Assembly (NCBI RefSeq): GCF_036785885.1
Contig: NC_092323.1
Coordinates: forward strand, 4,690,501 to 4,754,500
Length of the DNA: 64,000 nucleotides
Reading direction: 5' to 3'
Source of the DNA: Coffea arabica
Taxonomy: Eukaryota > Streptophyta > Magnoliopsida > Gentianales > Rubiaceae
Positions 25,501 to 37,030 of the stretch are shown here, piece by piece. The position numbers and the translations under genes are program-made. Within the stretch, counting starts at the first letter, position 1. Each line of letters starts with the position of its first letter. The notes below the pieces were generated by a model, which worked only from the letters and a program-made list of their open reading frames with translations, did not search any database and had not been told where the DNA came from.

Positions 25501-25838
25501 ACGGAATGGACACAATAGTCTAGATGCAACGGAATAACATCCTCTCAACGCTGGATTTACGTACCTACTCACTGGATATCTGTGGATGTTTTCGTTTGCA
25601 GAGAGGATAAGACCCTTTGAAAGCCAGCCGAGACTAGTGGTTTCTTCTTTGTTTGGTCCATGGTGATCATTGGAACAACCAATACTACTAGTAGAACATG
25701 GTAAGTAAAACGAAAAGAAAACAAGAGGAAGAAGAAGACAGTAAAAGGCTCTCACTCATAAATCATACTGGGAATCAGACGGTCTGCCAAAAAGAGAGCA
25801 TACATACACTGCATAATATTTCAGATTCAGAGCTGAAT
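22517..25838. other. Intergenic, tetraspanin to small ORF gene
   Basis: Contains the 3' end of the tetraspanin gene, AT-rich DNA, and the foldback element at 23750. From about 24,830 to 25,250 there is AT-rich DNA with scattered GTCAAGTTYA motifs that resembles a decayed hAT-type repeat, but I cannot set its ends. No further gene supported. Confidence 0.5.
23750..24732. mobile_element. Foldback element with 391-bp arms and 9-bp target duplication (MULE type)
   Basis: The left arm 23750-24140 and right arm 24342-24732 are inverted copies of equal length and high identity, around a 201-bp spacer. Ends are GGGTTAATCACATTTT and its complement. TATGCTTTA flanks both sides exactly (23741-23749 and 24733-24741). 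A 9-bp duplication with very long inverted arms is characteristic of Mutator-like non-autonomous elements. There is no coding capacity. A transcript across it would fold into a long hairpin, a likely source of small RNAs. Confidence 0.9.
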
Positions 25839-26060
25839 TCAGAAAGCATAGGTTCGGGTGTTGGGAGAATCAGCGATTCTCAGAGTTCGTTCGATGAGCT
25901 TTCGAGCCTTCCTGCTCCTTATTTCCACTCTCATGCTTTCACTCTTCTCAATTTTGTCGTACGCTTTCTTCATCCTCAGAGACTTGAGGAGTTTGGACTT
26001 CAAATTCCCCACCAACTTCTCCAAGCCCCCAGTCGTCGTCGTCGTCATCATCGTCATCAT
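25839..26060 (-). CDS. Possible small protein, 73 residues, unrecognised
   Basis: The frame starts at the ATG at 26060 and ends with a C-terminus reading RIADSPNTRTYAF. The body is charged and helical, with MRVEIRSRKARKLIERTL. Gene-like context supports it: a GGTTATAAAC box at 26328-26335, a pyrimidine-rich leader, and a clean 110-nt leader intron (donor at 26234, acceptor at 26125). In the spliced leader this ATG is the first AUG, whereas retaining the intron would add upstream AUGs. An overlapping frame encodes a run of ten Asp from the same GAC/GAT repeat but has no ATG. I faintly recall similar C-termini in unknown plant proteins, so this may be a conserved family. A longer gene with other exons cannot be ruled out. 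Confidence 0.5.
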   Translation of the reverse strand: MMTMMTTTTTGGLEKLVGNLKSKLLKSLRMKKAYDKIEKSESMRVEIRSRKARKLIERTLRIADSPNTRTYAF

Positions 26061-26327
26061 CAACAACAGCCTTCGCTAATTCCTTCAACGCTCTTCTCTT
26101 AATTAAAGAAGAGTCGAGTTCCCCCTGCAAAATGAATCAAATGTTATGAAGGAAGGAAGGGGCACGTAACTAATCAGCTGGCAGCAGATGATGAACAGTC
26201 AGTTTTACATGCACCATAAAAGAGAAGCTACTACCTGCACCAGGTGTGTGTGTGTGTGTTTGTGTGTGAGAAAGAGAGGCAGAGAGAGAGGCAAGCGAGA
26301 AAGATCAAAGATGCTAAAACGAATGAG

Positions 26328-26335
26328 TTTATAAC
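26328..26335 (-). promoter_or_regulatory. TATA box for the small ORF gene
   Basis: GTTATAAA on the minus strand. About 30 nt downstream begins a CT-rich, GT-repeat-bearing leader that is then spliced. It fits the predicted transcript but is untested. Confidence 0.4.
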
Positions 26336-26783
26336 CAGCCGTTAGACTTAGACGTCAGAGTGCATTAAGTAAGAAGAAGAACAACAACAACAACAAAGTT
26401 GGAAGGAAGGCTAATCACGCAATCCTTGAGAGAGACCGGGAAATGTACGACCCTACATCTGATCTGACTGACTCGTAACGAACAAATTACTGTAACATTA
26501 AACATTACTGTAGATTAACAGTTGATTCATTAGTTCTGGCTGTAAATTACCCTCTGAGTTCAACAAGGATTCATCTAAAAAAGAAAAAAAAAGATTGAAA
26601 TGGCTTTGTATATTGGAGCATGAGTGAGGGAGGATACAACGGAGTAGAAAAGGAGTAGTGTTGTTATAACGGACTGATTCTTTTTTCTATATAATATAAT
26701 ATATTCTTGTCTTGTTTTCTTGCCGTTGTATTTTGTGATGCGGCGTAAGTAAAAAGACTTTAACTGGTAGGAGTATCATTTTC

Positions 26784-27510
26784 TAGGAGTGGGCGCGGGT
26801 CGGGTACTCGTCCCATTCATCATTTGGCTTACTCGACTCGTATCTTGCGGGTCAGTCATTTTCTGACTCTTACCCGTCCCGTATTAGGGTACTCGCTGAG
26901 ATAGGGTTGGGTCAACGGGGTACTCGTCCCTCCAATTTATCATTTAAATTTTTTTTAAAAAATGATTTATATCAATTTAATTTTATATTTTACACATTCA
27001 TTTAAGATTTAATAAATCTTTTTTCTAAAAAAAGGTTTCCCACCAAAAAACAAGCATGTGAAGAGAATATAAGATAAAGGAAAAAAATTAAAAGAATTCA
27101 AAATCAATAAAAGTTTGAAATAAGTAGCACAATTTTTAATATATATGTTCCACATTAATTAAACTTTTTTCTATAAAATATAAGATCATGACCTCTACAA
27201 ATGAATCTTGTAAATAAACTATAGTCTCTCATATTTGTAATGCAATTTGTTCAATAAAATTACTTATTTAGTTCTAACTTATTATTTTATAGTGTGTGTA
27301 TAAAAATAAAAAATATATATATACGGGGCGGATCGGGTACCCGCAAATTTTTAATTATGTGATCCTAATCTGCCCCCCATCTTAGCGGGTACCAGATCCT
27401 CTTTTGACCCGATCAAATACTAAAAATCAAATATTCTAATTTTCGGATAGAATCGAATAGGATCGGATATAACGGATTTTCGGGTTAGCGAATAATTTGG
27501 CCCACCCCTA
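26784..27510. mobile_element. hAT-type non-autonomous element, 727 bp
   Basis: Ends TAGGAGTGGGC and GCCCACCCCTA are inverted repeats. TCATTTTC is duplicated on both sides (26776-26783, 27511-27518). The left subterminal region repeats GGGTACTCGTCCC-like units, the right has GGATCGGGTACCCG and GATCGGAT units, and the centre is AT-rich. No transposase. Confidence 0.9.
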
Positions 27511-28129
27511 TCATTTTCTCCACGAATTCTTCCGGCCTTTGAAAAGGGAGTAATATAATAATATGTATGTTCTTGAATATTCCCGCATAATTATTGTCAT
27601 CTTGTTGAATATTTTCTTAGATTTGGACTAGCTAATTTGACAATTTAGGCTTATTTTTAGTCCGCGAAGAAATAGTAAAAGCTATAGCGGCATGAATCAA
27701 TTGCTTTAAGCATTGTTGTTATTTGTTTTTTTTTTGGGATGAATAATAGATTCGCATAATCAAGCACGGCCAGAAAATAAATGTGGAATGTTTGGCTCGA
27801 GATTAGCAGAAAAATACAGGTGGACGGTTGATGTGGGCTACTTGTTGCAGGTGCGGGTGCAGGCCCGGCCCTTGTTGCATGGCTGTCCTCCTTCCACCAG
27901 TGTGGAGGACGGAGCTCGGGAGCTGCTGCCGCCGCCTAACTTCTCCTAAGGATGGGATAAAATGATTGAGATACGAGAATAATATGGATCACACAAACTG
28001 AGAAGTCCTAGCAGGAATCATAGATTGATGGCCCGCCATAATCAATCGACAAGTTACTGATTTTTTAACTGGTCGCCGGTCCTCTAATCCTCAGTGGGAA
28101 ACCAAATGCAGTAACCTCTCCAACTCTAA

Positions 28130-29811
28130 GGGGGCGTTTGGTTCGCAGCTTGGAATCGGATTCGGATTTGGAATCGGATATCCTGGGTTTGGAATGAGAC
28201 CTTTCATTCCAATACATCTGTTTGGTTCAAGTATCTGAAATGGGTATCATTACTATACTTGATGTTTGGTTCGTTGGTTCTTTCGGAATGGAATCTAATA
28301 AATTTCCAATTTTAACCTTACCTGTAAAATTGACAATAAACCTTGTCTTAGAGTTTCAAAAGAAAAATTACATAAATCTTATTAATAATCTTGTCATATG
28401 TTGGGGAGAGTTATGCAGGTTTTTGTATTTTTAAGGGTAAACAACAAAAAATCCCCCTGTGGTTAAGCAATCATACATAAAAACCCCCTGTGGTTTCATA
28501 TCATACCAGTCGATATCCCGTGGTTTGAATTAACCTGAAAAGTAGACGAAAATCGTCAAAACAGACGGAGCTGAGTGAATAGACGAAAATAAGGGGGAAA
28601 CCCGCAAGCGGGTTTCAGGAAGGCTATTTAACAAATTACTTAAAAAAAAAAAAAAAATTTTACATGCAAGCTGCGTTGAGTTGCACATGCCCATCGGAGG
28701 GCCCTAGGATGCCCAGCAAACCTCCCCTCTCATCCTCACCCTTCAGGTGAGGGTTTGAGAGTATGTGTTTGATATAAATAGAACAGAAACGCAGCTTTTA
28801 GTCATTTTACATAAGGGGGAAACCCGCAAGCGGGTTTCAGGCTATTTAACAAATTTATAATATTCCACGGTCTGCACTTCTAATCTTGCACCAATATGAA
28901 GTAGGTGGGTTTCAAGTGATAACTCAACTCACAAAATCAATGGTTTGAGTAACGCCTAAATTCCAATTCGATTTGCGAGTGGGGAACCTTTGGTGATATG
29001 ATGCAGATCCGTACTTCATCCTATTGATACAAATCTGATGCTTATTGGTTTTGGATTCTTTTGCATTTTTTGGGTTGCATTTGAGATCAGCATTCAAGAA
29101 GATGATGGAATAAACTATGATTTTCATTTTGACCCCACAAAGTCAATAGCGGAAGACAAAACAAAAAAGAGCCAGAACCCACAAAAAAGAAGCACTAAAG
29201 CTCAAGAATCATGAAGATCTGCTAACTGCTAATATCAGAAGAGAAAACAAAATAAGAAAAGTGTGCAGATTTGCCGGACCGTACAGAAAGCATAGTACGT
29301 ACTGCTCCCAAGAGCAAAAAATCTAAAGAAACTAGAGATACAAACCTTTTAAGGAGCAATCTACAAGGGAAATGGAAGATTGAGAATCAGCAGAAGAAGA
29401 TCCACTATTGCACAAATTATTCTTGTTTATGGACTTGGAGAATAGAGAACTTGGAACAAGAAAACAAACAGAAGAAAACTTGCGTACCTCTCTAGTAGCA
29501 CAGATGTGGTTTTCATTCGTTTTTTTTCTTCTTCCCACGGCAAAAGCTCCAGCTTGTCGTGTTTTTAAGGGGTAATTAGGGCAGAGAATTCGGGGGAGAA
29601 AGGCGACGGAAATAATGAAAAAGAGAGGAAGAAGAGGGACCGGGAATAAGATTTGGGTTTTGGACAAAACCCACGAACTTAGTCAGGAATGGAGAAATGA
29701 CATATTTTTAGATATCATTCCAATATTTCAATTCCAATACCAGTAAACCAAACATGAGTTATGGGGTTTATTCCATAACCCCATTCCGATACCCTCTTAC
29801 CAAACGCCCCC
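28130..29811. mobile_element. Harbinger/Tourist-type element, 1,682 bp
   Basis: Inverted ends GGGGGCGTTTGG and CCAAACGCCCCC, with TAA on both sides (28127-28129, 29812-29814), the classic Harbinger target duplication. Just inside, GGAATCGGATTC-like and CCATTCCGATAC-like blocks are also inverted. No DDE transposase is visible, so it is non-autonomous. The centre carries unrelated DNA, including a hairpin-bearing direct repeat (28590 and 28812). An open frame on minus (29332-29667) has no match I recognise and may be captured sequence. Confidence 0.8.
28590..28856. repeat. Direct repeats of about 45 bp, each with a 9-bp-stem hairpin
   Basis: Blocks at 28590-28638 and 28812-28856 share AAGGGGGAAACCCGC, its mirrored GCGGGTTTCAGG and GCTATTTAACAAATT, with one 4-base indel. 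Each can fold GAAACCCGC against GCGGGTTTC around AA. About 175 bp with a poly-A run and a CCTCACCCTTCAGGTGAGG inverted repeat lie between them. Origin unknown. Confidence 0.8.
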
Positions 29812-29967
29812 TAAATTCGATTGGGCGTTGCCAAAAGAGACATTCTGATCCTGTGATCAATAGGTCTTAAGTTCAAATCATTAACAGGGCAAGTAAAGTC
29901 GAACAATTGATCCTTCTTTAAATTAAAGAAAAAGTAAATAATCAAAAGCACTAAGGATTGTGCTAAT

Positions 29968-30163
29968 TAACCAAGTAGTTGGCCCTAAGTAGAGTTTACT
30001 TAGGTGTAGGTCATGCATTCTAAAAATTCAGATTTTTTTGCAGGTTTCGTCAGTGTTTGGGTTGGTGTTGGTTTAGTTTCCTTCAATTTTTCTTGGACCT
30101 CTTTAGATTTCCCTCTCCCTAATATCGAGTAAAAATAGATTTTATCGTATCCCAAAAAAAAAA
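29968..30163 (+). mobile_element. SINE with A-rich tail
   Basis: About 200 bp between an 18-bp target duplication starting ACTAAGGATTG (29950-29967 and 30164-30181, two mismatches). The head resembles a tRNA-derived promoter (TTGGCCCTAAGTAGAG, then GTAGGTCATGCATTC), the tail has GGACCTCTTTAGAT and ends in poly-A. The same tail motif occurs in the SINE at 40052. Confidence 0.75.
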
Positions 30164-31590
30164 ACTAAGGATTGCACTAATCACGTTATCGATGCAAATG
30201 GTTTGATGAGATAACAAAAAAATAGGTTAGGCACTGAAGTAATAATTCACTCCAAAACACTCTTGCAGCACTAAATATTTGCAGTTTAACTTAACTGTAA
30301 TACTTCTACACAAAAATCAGCATGAAACATCCATTGAGTTAAGACATATCCTAATGAAAAACGGTCTGCCTCATGTCAAAACAAGAAACATATGGGCCAT
30401 TGATTTGGAGTTGACCCAATCAACATAAACACGGTCATCTTACACACAATTTGAAGTTTGCCCCGTTCATTTCTCGGTCTCCACATCCCTATTGGGCCAC
30501 AGGGAATAAGTCCATAAGAAAATTTTTGCCTTTCTAGGCTTTTCTCCGGGTACCCCGAATCATAACTCATCTTTGATTGGATGCGAAAAGTATAAGAAAG
30601 AAAGAACGTCTGGGGAAAGAACAAAAGCAAATCGAACCGAATTATTTTGCAGCTCAGAGGTTGCAACTAATCTTTATTTGAACAACTTCATGGTAGATTT
30701 TTCTTGCTCATTCTCTTATAGTACAATATTATGGGACAATTTCTTGCCTTTACAGGATTAATTAATTTCTTCCTCTTTTTTTTTTTTGTTTGTCGCGTTA
30801 ACAAGTCATCAATTTTCGTAACTGGTTTTGCATTGCTTTGAGGATTGTTTGAACTGTGATAAGTTGAGTACAAGTAGGTAGATTTCATGAGAAAAGAAGA
30901 AACCAATTATGCTTTTTGAAGATAGCGTCATCGAATATGGATGTTAATTCAATTCATGCATGTGAGCTTAACAGGACATATTAAAAGGGTAAATTTGCAG
31001 TTGAACACATGCAAAACCAAGCAAAATAAAAGCATTTAAAAAGTAATAGAAAAATACAATTGATACATGGGCATTTTTGAGGCTCCATGAATTAGAGTTT
31101 TGGGTTCAAATTTCTTTGTCCTCTCTCCGCTTTTTAAGTCCTGCTCCTTCCCTGTTAAAAAAAAAAGAATGAAAAAAAATTTATATATGGGCCTTTGATT
31201 TCTAGTTATTCTTTCAAGGGGCATTTCCTAATTAAGTTAAGTTTAATAAAAAAAAAAAATTTACATTTGGATGCCCAAGAAAGTTTGTGGAAATTAATTT
31301 CATAGATGCAATTGCATGTACTAACAACTAACTAAATAAAAGTAGCTAAACTTTCGCAAATTACCATGAATGGATGGCTTATGATGTGTCAAAATACAAC
31401 GTTTATATAGACGGCTGCGGGCACAACATTATATAGACGGCTGATTTGGTTTGACTCTGCAATCAAGTACATTGAGTCTTGTACTCATGAAGACGAATTC
31501 ACCATTTGCTTGAAAAGGAAGGATGGGTATAAATAATTTCTTATTGTATCTAATCTTGACGTAATTTCCTCTGCTGGTCCATTGGCCTTA

Positions 31591-31599
31591 CTATAAATG
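31591..31599 (+). promoter_or_regulatory. TATA box, first TBL gene
   Basis: CTATAAATG lies about 185 nt before the ATG and is followed by a long pyrimidine-rich leader (CTTTCTT runs), a common plant 5' UTR layout. Confidence 0.4.
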
Positions 31600-31781
31600 A
31601 ATCGATAGACAAAGACAACCATCACTTTTGTTAATGAACTTACCGCAACATGCGTATCTATGGAAAGTCTTTCTTTCTTCTACTTTCCTCACTCCTTCTC
31701 TTTCTTTCTCTTTTTTTTTTTTCCTCTCTTGTCTTCCTCTATTTTTTCCCCACCACATCACTCAGATTATAGACCTCATCA

Positions 31782-34096
31782 ATGAAGCACCAAGCCTCTG
31801 AACTTCCGTTGGGGAAACCACAGGCACGGAAAAAAGCACCCAGGATAGCTCCGTTACTTATTGCCTTGACTGTTCTTTTCACAATTATCCCTTTATATTA
31901 TCCTTCATTAAGATACAACAGTAATCCCAAGAAAATAAATCAAGCATCCTCTTTTCATCCTCATTCGGAAATCACTTTAGAACAAAACAATGACCAAGAC
32001 CATCATCTAGTCGAAGAAGGTGACCGAACATTGGCGGCCCCGAAAGAAACACAAGGGGATGATGATATTGCAGAGAGACCCCCCGAAAGCTCGAAAGATC
32101 AAGAAGACGAATCAGCAGATACAGAGACAAGAACAACAACAAAACCACCAGAAATAGACCTACCTAGCTCTACAGAAAGTGGGCTGGCAATTGCAGAATC
32201 ATTGGATAAAAGGGCTGATCAAACGAGCCGAGGCCAGGAACAGGTGATCAATGGCAAAAAACCAGCAAGGCCTGGAGGAAATAAAGAACGGCCTAAACGT
32301 CGCCAACATGATTTTGGGGGGAGCCCAAAAGAACGAGAAATGCCTGCCAGGAGAATTCCAAGCCTTAGCGGTGGAGATGGTGGGCTGGTGAATAAGTCTC
32401 AGGAATTGATAGAGAAGAAAGGTGAAGGGTACTGTAACTTGTTCTCGGGGGAATGGGTACCCAACCCTGAGGGGCCATATTACACGAACGAGACCTGTTG
32501 GGCAATTCAAGAGCATCAGAATTGCATGAAATTCGGGAAGCCTGATACAGGGTTCTTGAAGTGGAGGTGGAAACCTGATGGGTGTGAGCTGCCGATTTTC
32601 GACCCCCAACAGTTTTTGGAAATTGTGAGAGGGAAATCCATTGCATTTGTGGGAGACTCTGTTGCGAGAAATCACATGCAGTCATTGATATGCCTCTTGT
32701 CCAGGGTAAGCCTCAATTCCGGTCCATTACCATCTTTGTTATTAGTACGTGTTCATTTGCTAATTCAATGCATTTATTCAATACTTGCCTCTTCTTTTTC
32801 GAATTCATGAAATTTCAACGGCGAATATTTTGACGTACGGTGCTGGCCGCACAATCTTGATTTTTAATTGGTCATGAAGGTTTTTGCTTTTTTTTATGTA
32901 ACATAAGGTACATTTATGTTGCTAGTGTTGTTTCTAGTTATTTCTCCACTAGAATCATCAGTTCAACTTCAGCAAGTAGATTACCAAGTATTGTTAATAC
33001 ATAAGGGAATAAGAAAATCAATCTAACAGTTAAACTACCAGTCTACTTCTTCATTAGATTAATGCAAAGCTTCCTTGATGCTGGATTCATAATTAATAAA
33101 CATCTTTTAAGAAAAGAACCAGTTTTGTCCACTACCTATAATATATGCTAAGGCTCTTGAGTCAAAATCCTTTTTGTTGAGAAATTTGAGATATTCCAAT
33201 GACAAAAAAATCTTACCATTGTATCTGCCATTGGCATAAATTTACCTTAAACATCTTTTTTTTTTCTCTCTCTTTAGATAGGATTTCGCATAATGTGTTG
33301 CATTGGCGTGTGAATTCAGGTTGTTTATCCGGAGGATGTTTCTATAACAACAGACGAGAACAAGCGTTGGGTATACAAGGATTACAACTTCAACATTTCC
33401 ATGTTCTGGGCTCCATATTTGGTGAGATCAGAAAAGACGGTTCCAAATGATGTAACTCGGCCTTTCAGACTCTATCTTGATGAGTTTGATGAAGACTGGA
33501 CAAGCAACATCGAAACGTATGACTATGTTATCATCTCGGCCGGGCATTGGTTCTTCAGGCCAACACTCTTCTATGTAGACCGCCGCCTAATCGGCTGCCT
33601 CTACTGTCCACAAGAGAACGTCACTCATTTAAAATCGTCTTTTAGCTATCGAAGAGCTTTCAGGACAGCTTTCAGAGCCCTTAACAGCTTAGACAATTTT
33701 AAGGGCGTAACGTTTCTTAGGACCTTTGCCCCGTCACATTTCGAAGGTGGCCAATGGGACAAAGGTGGAGATTGTGTTAGGACCAGGCCTTTCAAGAGGA
33801 GCGAGAGAGCTTTGGATGATTACAATTTGGAAATGTATAGGATTCAACTTGAAGAACTCAGAATTGCGCAGAAGGAAGGAAGAAGAAAAGGTTTAAAGTT
33901 CAGGTTGTTTGATGCGACGCAATCCATGCTGCTGAGACCAGATGGTCACCCCAGTAAATATGGCCATTGGCCTAATCATGATGTGGCAATGGCTAATGAT
34001 TGTGTGCATTGGTGTTTGCCTGGACCAATTGACTCCTGGAATGATTTCTTGTTAGAACTGTTGAAAAGGGAGGAAACGGAGATTTCTTTTTCGTAG
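31782..34096 (+). CDS. TBL: TBL O-acetyltransferase with a long charged stem
   Basis: Exons 31782-32705 and 33320-34096 give 566 residues. TRICHOME BIREFRINGENCE-LIKE proteins acetylate wall polysaccharides in the Golgi. This is a type II membrane protein: a basic N-tail, one span at about 24-43, then the lumenal domain. The TBL domain opens at Cys218 (CNLFSGEWV), with the catalytic GDS at 291-293 and DCVH at 535-538. Other family blocks are [28 protein letters not shown] and [11 protein letters not shown]. Between the span and the domain lie about 170 residues rich in Glu, Lys, Gln, Arg and Pro, against about 35-55 in the four paralogues here. Closest relatives, from memory, are TBL19-TBL22, some of which acetylate xyloglucan; the exact substrate is unproven. 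It is in tandem with the next TBL gene on the same strand. Confidence 0.95.
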
Positions 34097-34648
34097 TGTT
34101 CATATAGGAGAACCACCTCTCGGCTCACCCTAACCCTAGAAAAGAAAAGAATAAGGTAGATACTTTCTTTTCATTTTCTTTTTTGAAAAAGAATAATGTA
34201 GATATACCGAATATGTGTACAATTTTTTTGTCAGATTTTAATTTTTTTCCCCTTGAATTTTCTTTGTTCTTTTTTTTTTTTGTTTTGTTTTATGGGAGCC
34301 CCATGTTTGTTCCGGATTTTGAAATTTTGTTACGGAACTATACATCGATATCAGGAGAAAATTGAGACCTCACAAAATTGTTACAGATCGCTATCACATG
34401 CAAAAAGTTACGGTCCTGTACTGTATGGGAATTTTTTTTTTTTTTTTGTTAAAAGTAGAAAAAAGATTATGCATAATTATTTCTGGCTCACAAATCGGCT
34501 TCGTGAGATCATACGGAGCATGTAATATTACCTCAAGAATGTCAGCATAACCAATCTCTACCTGCTCCGATTATGAGGTTTTTTACCAGTTAAATTTTTA
34601 AGCACTACCACATGTAATCTCTCATATTTGAGCTCCATGACCAGCAGC

Positions 34649-35865
34649 TAGGGGTGAGCAAACGGTGCAAATTCGGTAATTCGGTTAGTTGAATTCGGTT
34701 ATTTGACTTATAGAAATCTAAACCGCTTTCAATTTCGAATTGGCTATAACCGAATTTATTTTGACTTATGTTCTAATCATTTTGTGGTTTAATTGGCATT
34801 TATTTGATCACTTATACCTAGAATCCTTAGTCTATGATTTAAGGAACACATAAAAAGTGATTAATTTAAACTAGAATAAACCTTAGGCTGTACAATGATT
34901 AGTGATAATTTATGAATTTATAATTTGCAATGATTAATAATAAGTAATATTAGTTACAAACTTACAAATTACAATGATTAGTGATAAGTTATATTAGTTA
35001 CAAACTTATAATTTATTTCAAATCAAAATAAAACTTATTTGCTTACATATGTTATTGTGAAAGTCAATACACTAATACATTGATTTGCAATTCATATGCA
35101 TTCACTTACATTGCTTAGTTGTCTTATCTATACTTAAAACCTTAAGATTAGTGAATAGAAAATATGAATTTTTATGTTAAATATGTAATGTAAATTTAGA
35201 ACATACTAATACTTGCAAGTTACAGGTTACGCATTCAAATATTCAATAATTCAAACACGAATGATGTATCAAATTACCAATATCTAAATTCTAATTACTA
35301 ATTATGTTTATTGTTTAATATTTAGTATTATACATAAATGTATTAATTATTATCTAATTCTAGTCATGTTACTCATGTATAAAATAATAAGTATTACAGT
35401 TATGTTATATTGTTATGTATTACTATATATTTGTATTATTATAGTCATATAACAATTAACAAATACTAAAATATATTGTACATTAGTATATATTATTATT
35501 ATTATAAGTACATAATAATACCATGTACTAACTATTATTAATAGCATTTACCTATATAATATAATAATATATTAGTAGTATATACTAATACTAAATAGCA
35601 TTTATCTATAAATTATATAATTTTATAAAATAATTTGGTATTCGAATGCGGTAATGCGGTACCCTATTTTATTTTACCGAATTTGAATGCGAAATCGGTT
35701 ATTACCAAATTCATAATCTCATTACCTATTTCATACCATATTAGAATTCGGTGAATTTGATACCTACCGAATTTGTACTAAATTACCAAATACCCGATTT
35801 CAAATTTCCAAATTGAATTTGAATTCGGTTATGAATTCGGTATGTATCGAATTTGTTCACCTCTA
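34649..35865. mobile_element. hAT-type non-autonomous element, 1,217 bp
   Basis: Ends TAGGGGTGAGCAAA and TTTGTTCACCTCTA are inverted repeats, and CCAGCAGC is duplicated on both sides (34641-34648, 35866-35873). Subterminal regions on both sides repeat ATTCGGT/ACCGAAT units. The middle (about 34,790-35,630) is AT-rich and without coding capacity. Confidence 0.92.
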
Positions 35866-36140
35866 CCAGCAGCTGATTTTCTTTTTCACATAGTTGAAAG
35901 AATGCTGAATAAAACATTTAGGACATCCCTGAGGAAAACTAGGCAGCACATGTATGGGTAAGTGAAGAATTTGGACTCTTGTGCTGACATAGTTTTGAAA
36001 ATGGTGGGATTCGATCGTGACTCGGGACACTGCAGACACTTTTAGTTAAGGGAATCAAAGATGGTGGAATTGGTAGAATAATAGTACGAACTGTATATGG
36101 AAGATGAGTAGATTGGTTGGATCTGCAGCTTAGACCTAGA

Positions 36141-36344
36141 AATCATCATGTTCTCCATAAGTTTCACCATCTCAACTAGGGGTGCAAACGAGTCGAGTCG
36201 ACTTGAATTTTGTTTTAATCGAGTCAAGACTCAATTTAATTTTACAAAACTCAAATTCGAATTCGACGAGTTCAAAATCCCAAACTCGAGCTCGAACTTA
36301 AAAAATAAAATCATCATATTCTCCCTAAGTTTCACCATCTCAAC
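36141..36344. repeat. 36-bp direct repeats around a hAT end fragment
   Basis: 36141-36176 and 36309-36344 match at 34 of 36 positions. Between them lies a fragment that begins TAGGGGTGCAAACGAG, a hAT-type terminus, followed by CTCGA/TCGAG-rich subterminal DNA, but with no second terminus. It looks like a partial element or repair filler, not a complete insertion. Confidence 0.75.
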
Positions 36345-37030
36345 CTTGCAAGTCCTAACTAACTCCTAGTTAATGTTCTCCAATCTCCATTATTTGAGTG
36401 TTGACTGCGCAAGTATTTATTCGAAACAATTGCTTAACCACACTCCTAATAACTACGGCCACACGCTGGTAGTGCATTTAATTGTTGAAAGCATATGAAA
36501 CAATTCTTGCATGTCCTCCTCCTCCTCCTTGTTGCAGATACTTCGCATTTTTAATTAACGTGCATTGCTAGGCTTGGGAAACACTTGGATCATGCATTAA
36601 ATTTTTATTCTTTTGTTCCGAATTATGGGTTTAATGGAATATTATGTACTACTTAGCATAATTGGGAGTATAAGTTGCAACTACTAGCTTGCTACTTATA
36701 GTCTTAAATATTCAACTGCACAAGAAAACAAAACTGTTTTCTTTGGTTAAGCTAAGACTAATTTATAACTCCTTCGAACTAAACCATTCAATTTGCTTTT
36801 GCTCTTTTTTAAGTAGTCCCCCATCAAACCGTCCAACTAAACCACATAATGTTGTATATGTATATGTGCTACGTACGGCCACCCAACCTCTGCAATATAT
36901 CTACTAAACTACTCTCATTTCAGATCCTGCCTCTATTCTGTGTTCATTTAACGTATACTCATCAGCCATTTCATTCACCATTCTGATCTCCACTTACCAA
37001 CAACGCTAATTGAAGCATTAGCTCCAAGGA

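Larger units (their letters stand above)
26336..31781. other. Intergenic, small ORF gene to first TBL
   Basis: Holds a hAT-type element (26784), a long Tourist-type element (28130), a SINE (29968) and AT-rich DNA. The TBL promoter is at the right end. Open frames of 60-110 residues inside the 28130 element have no recognised product. No other gene or RNA gene supported. Confidence 0.55.
34097..37030. other. Intergenic between TBL genes 1 and 2
   Basis: Holds the hAT-type element at 34649, a hAT end fragment between 36-bp direct repeats (36141-36344), and the promoter region of TBL gene 2. Otherwise AT-rich with no recognised gene. Confidence 0.55.

Noticed and set aside
29332-29667. 111-codon frame in the 28130 element as a transposase
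   Set aside because: Too short and without DDE or Myb-like motifs; no evidence of a transposase.
31052-31175. SINE fragment with TTGGGTTCAAATTTC and a poly-A run
   Set aside because: Only a B-box-like match; no A box and no clear target duplication.
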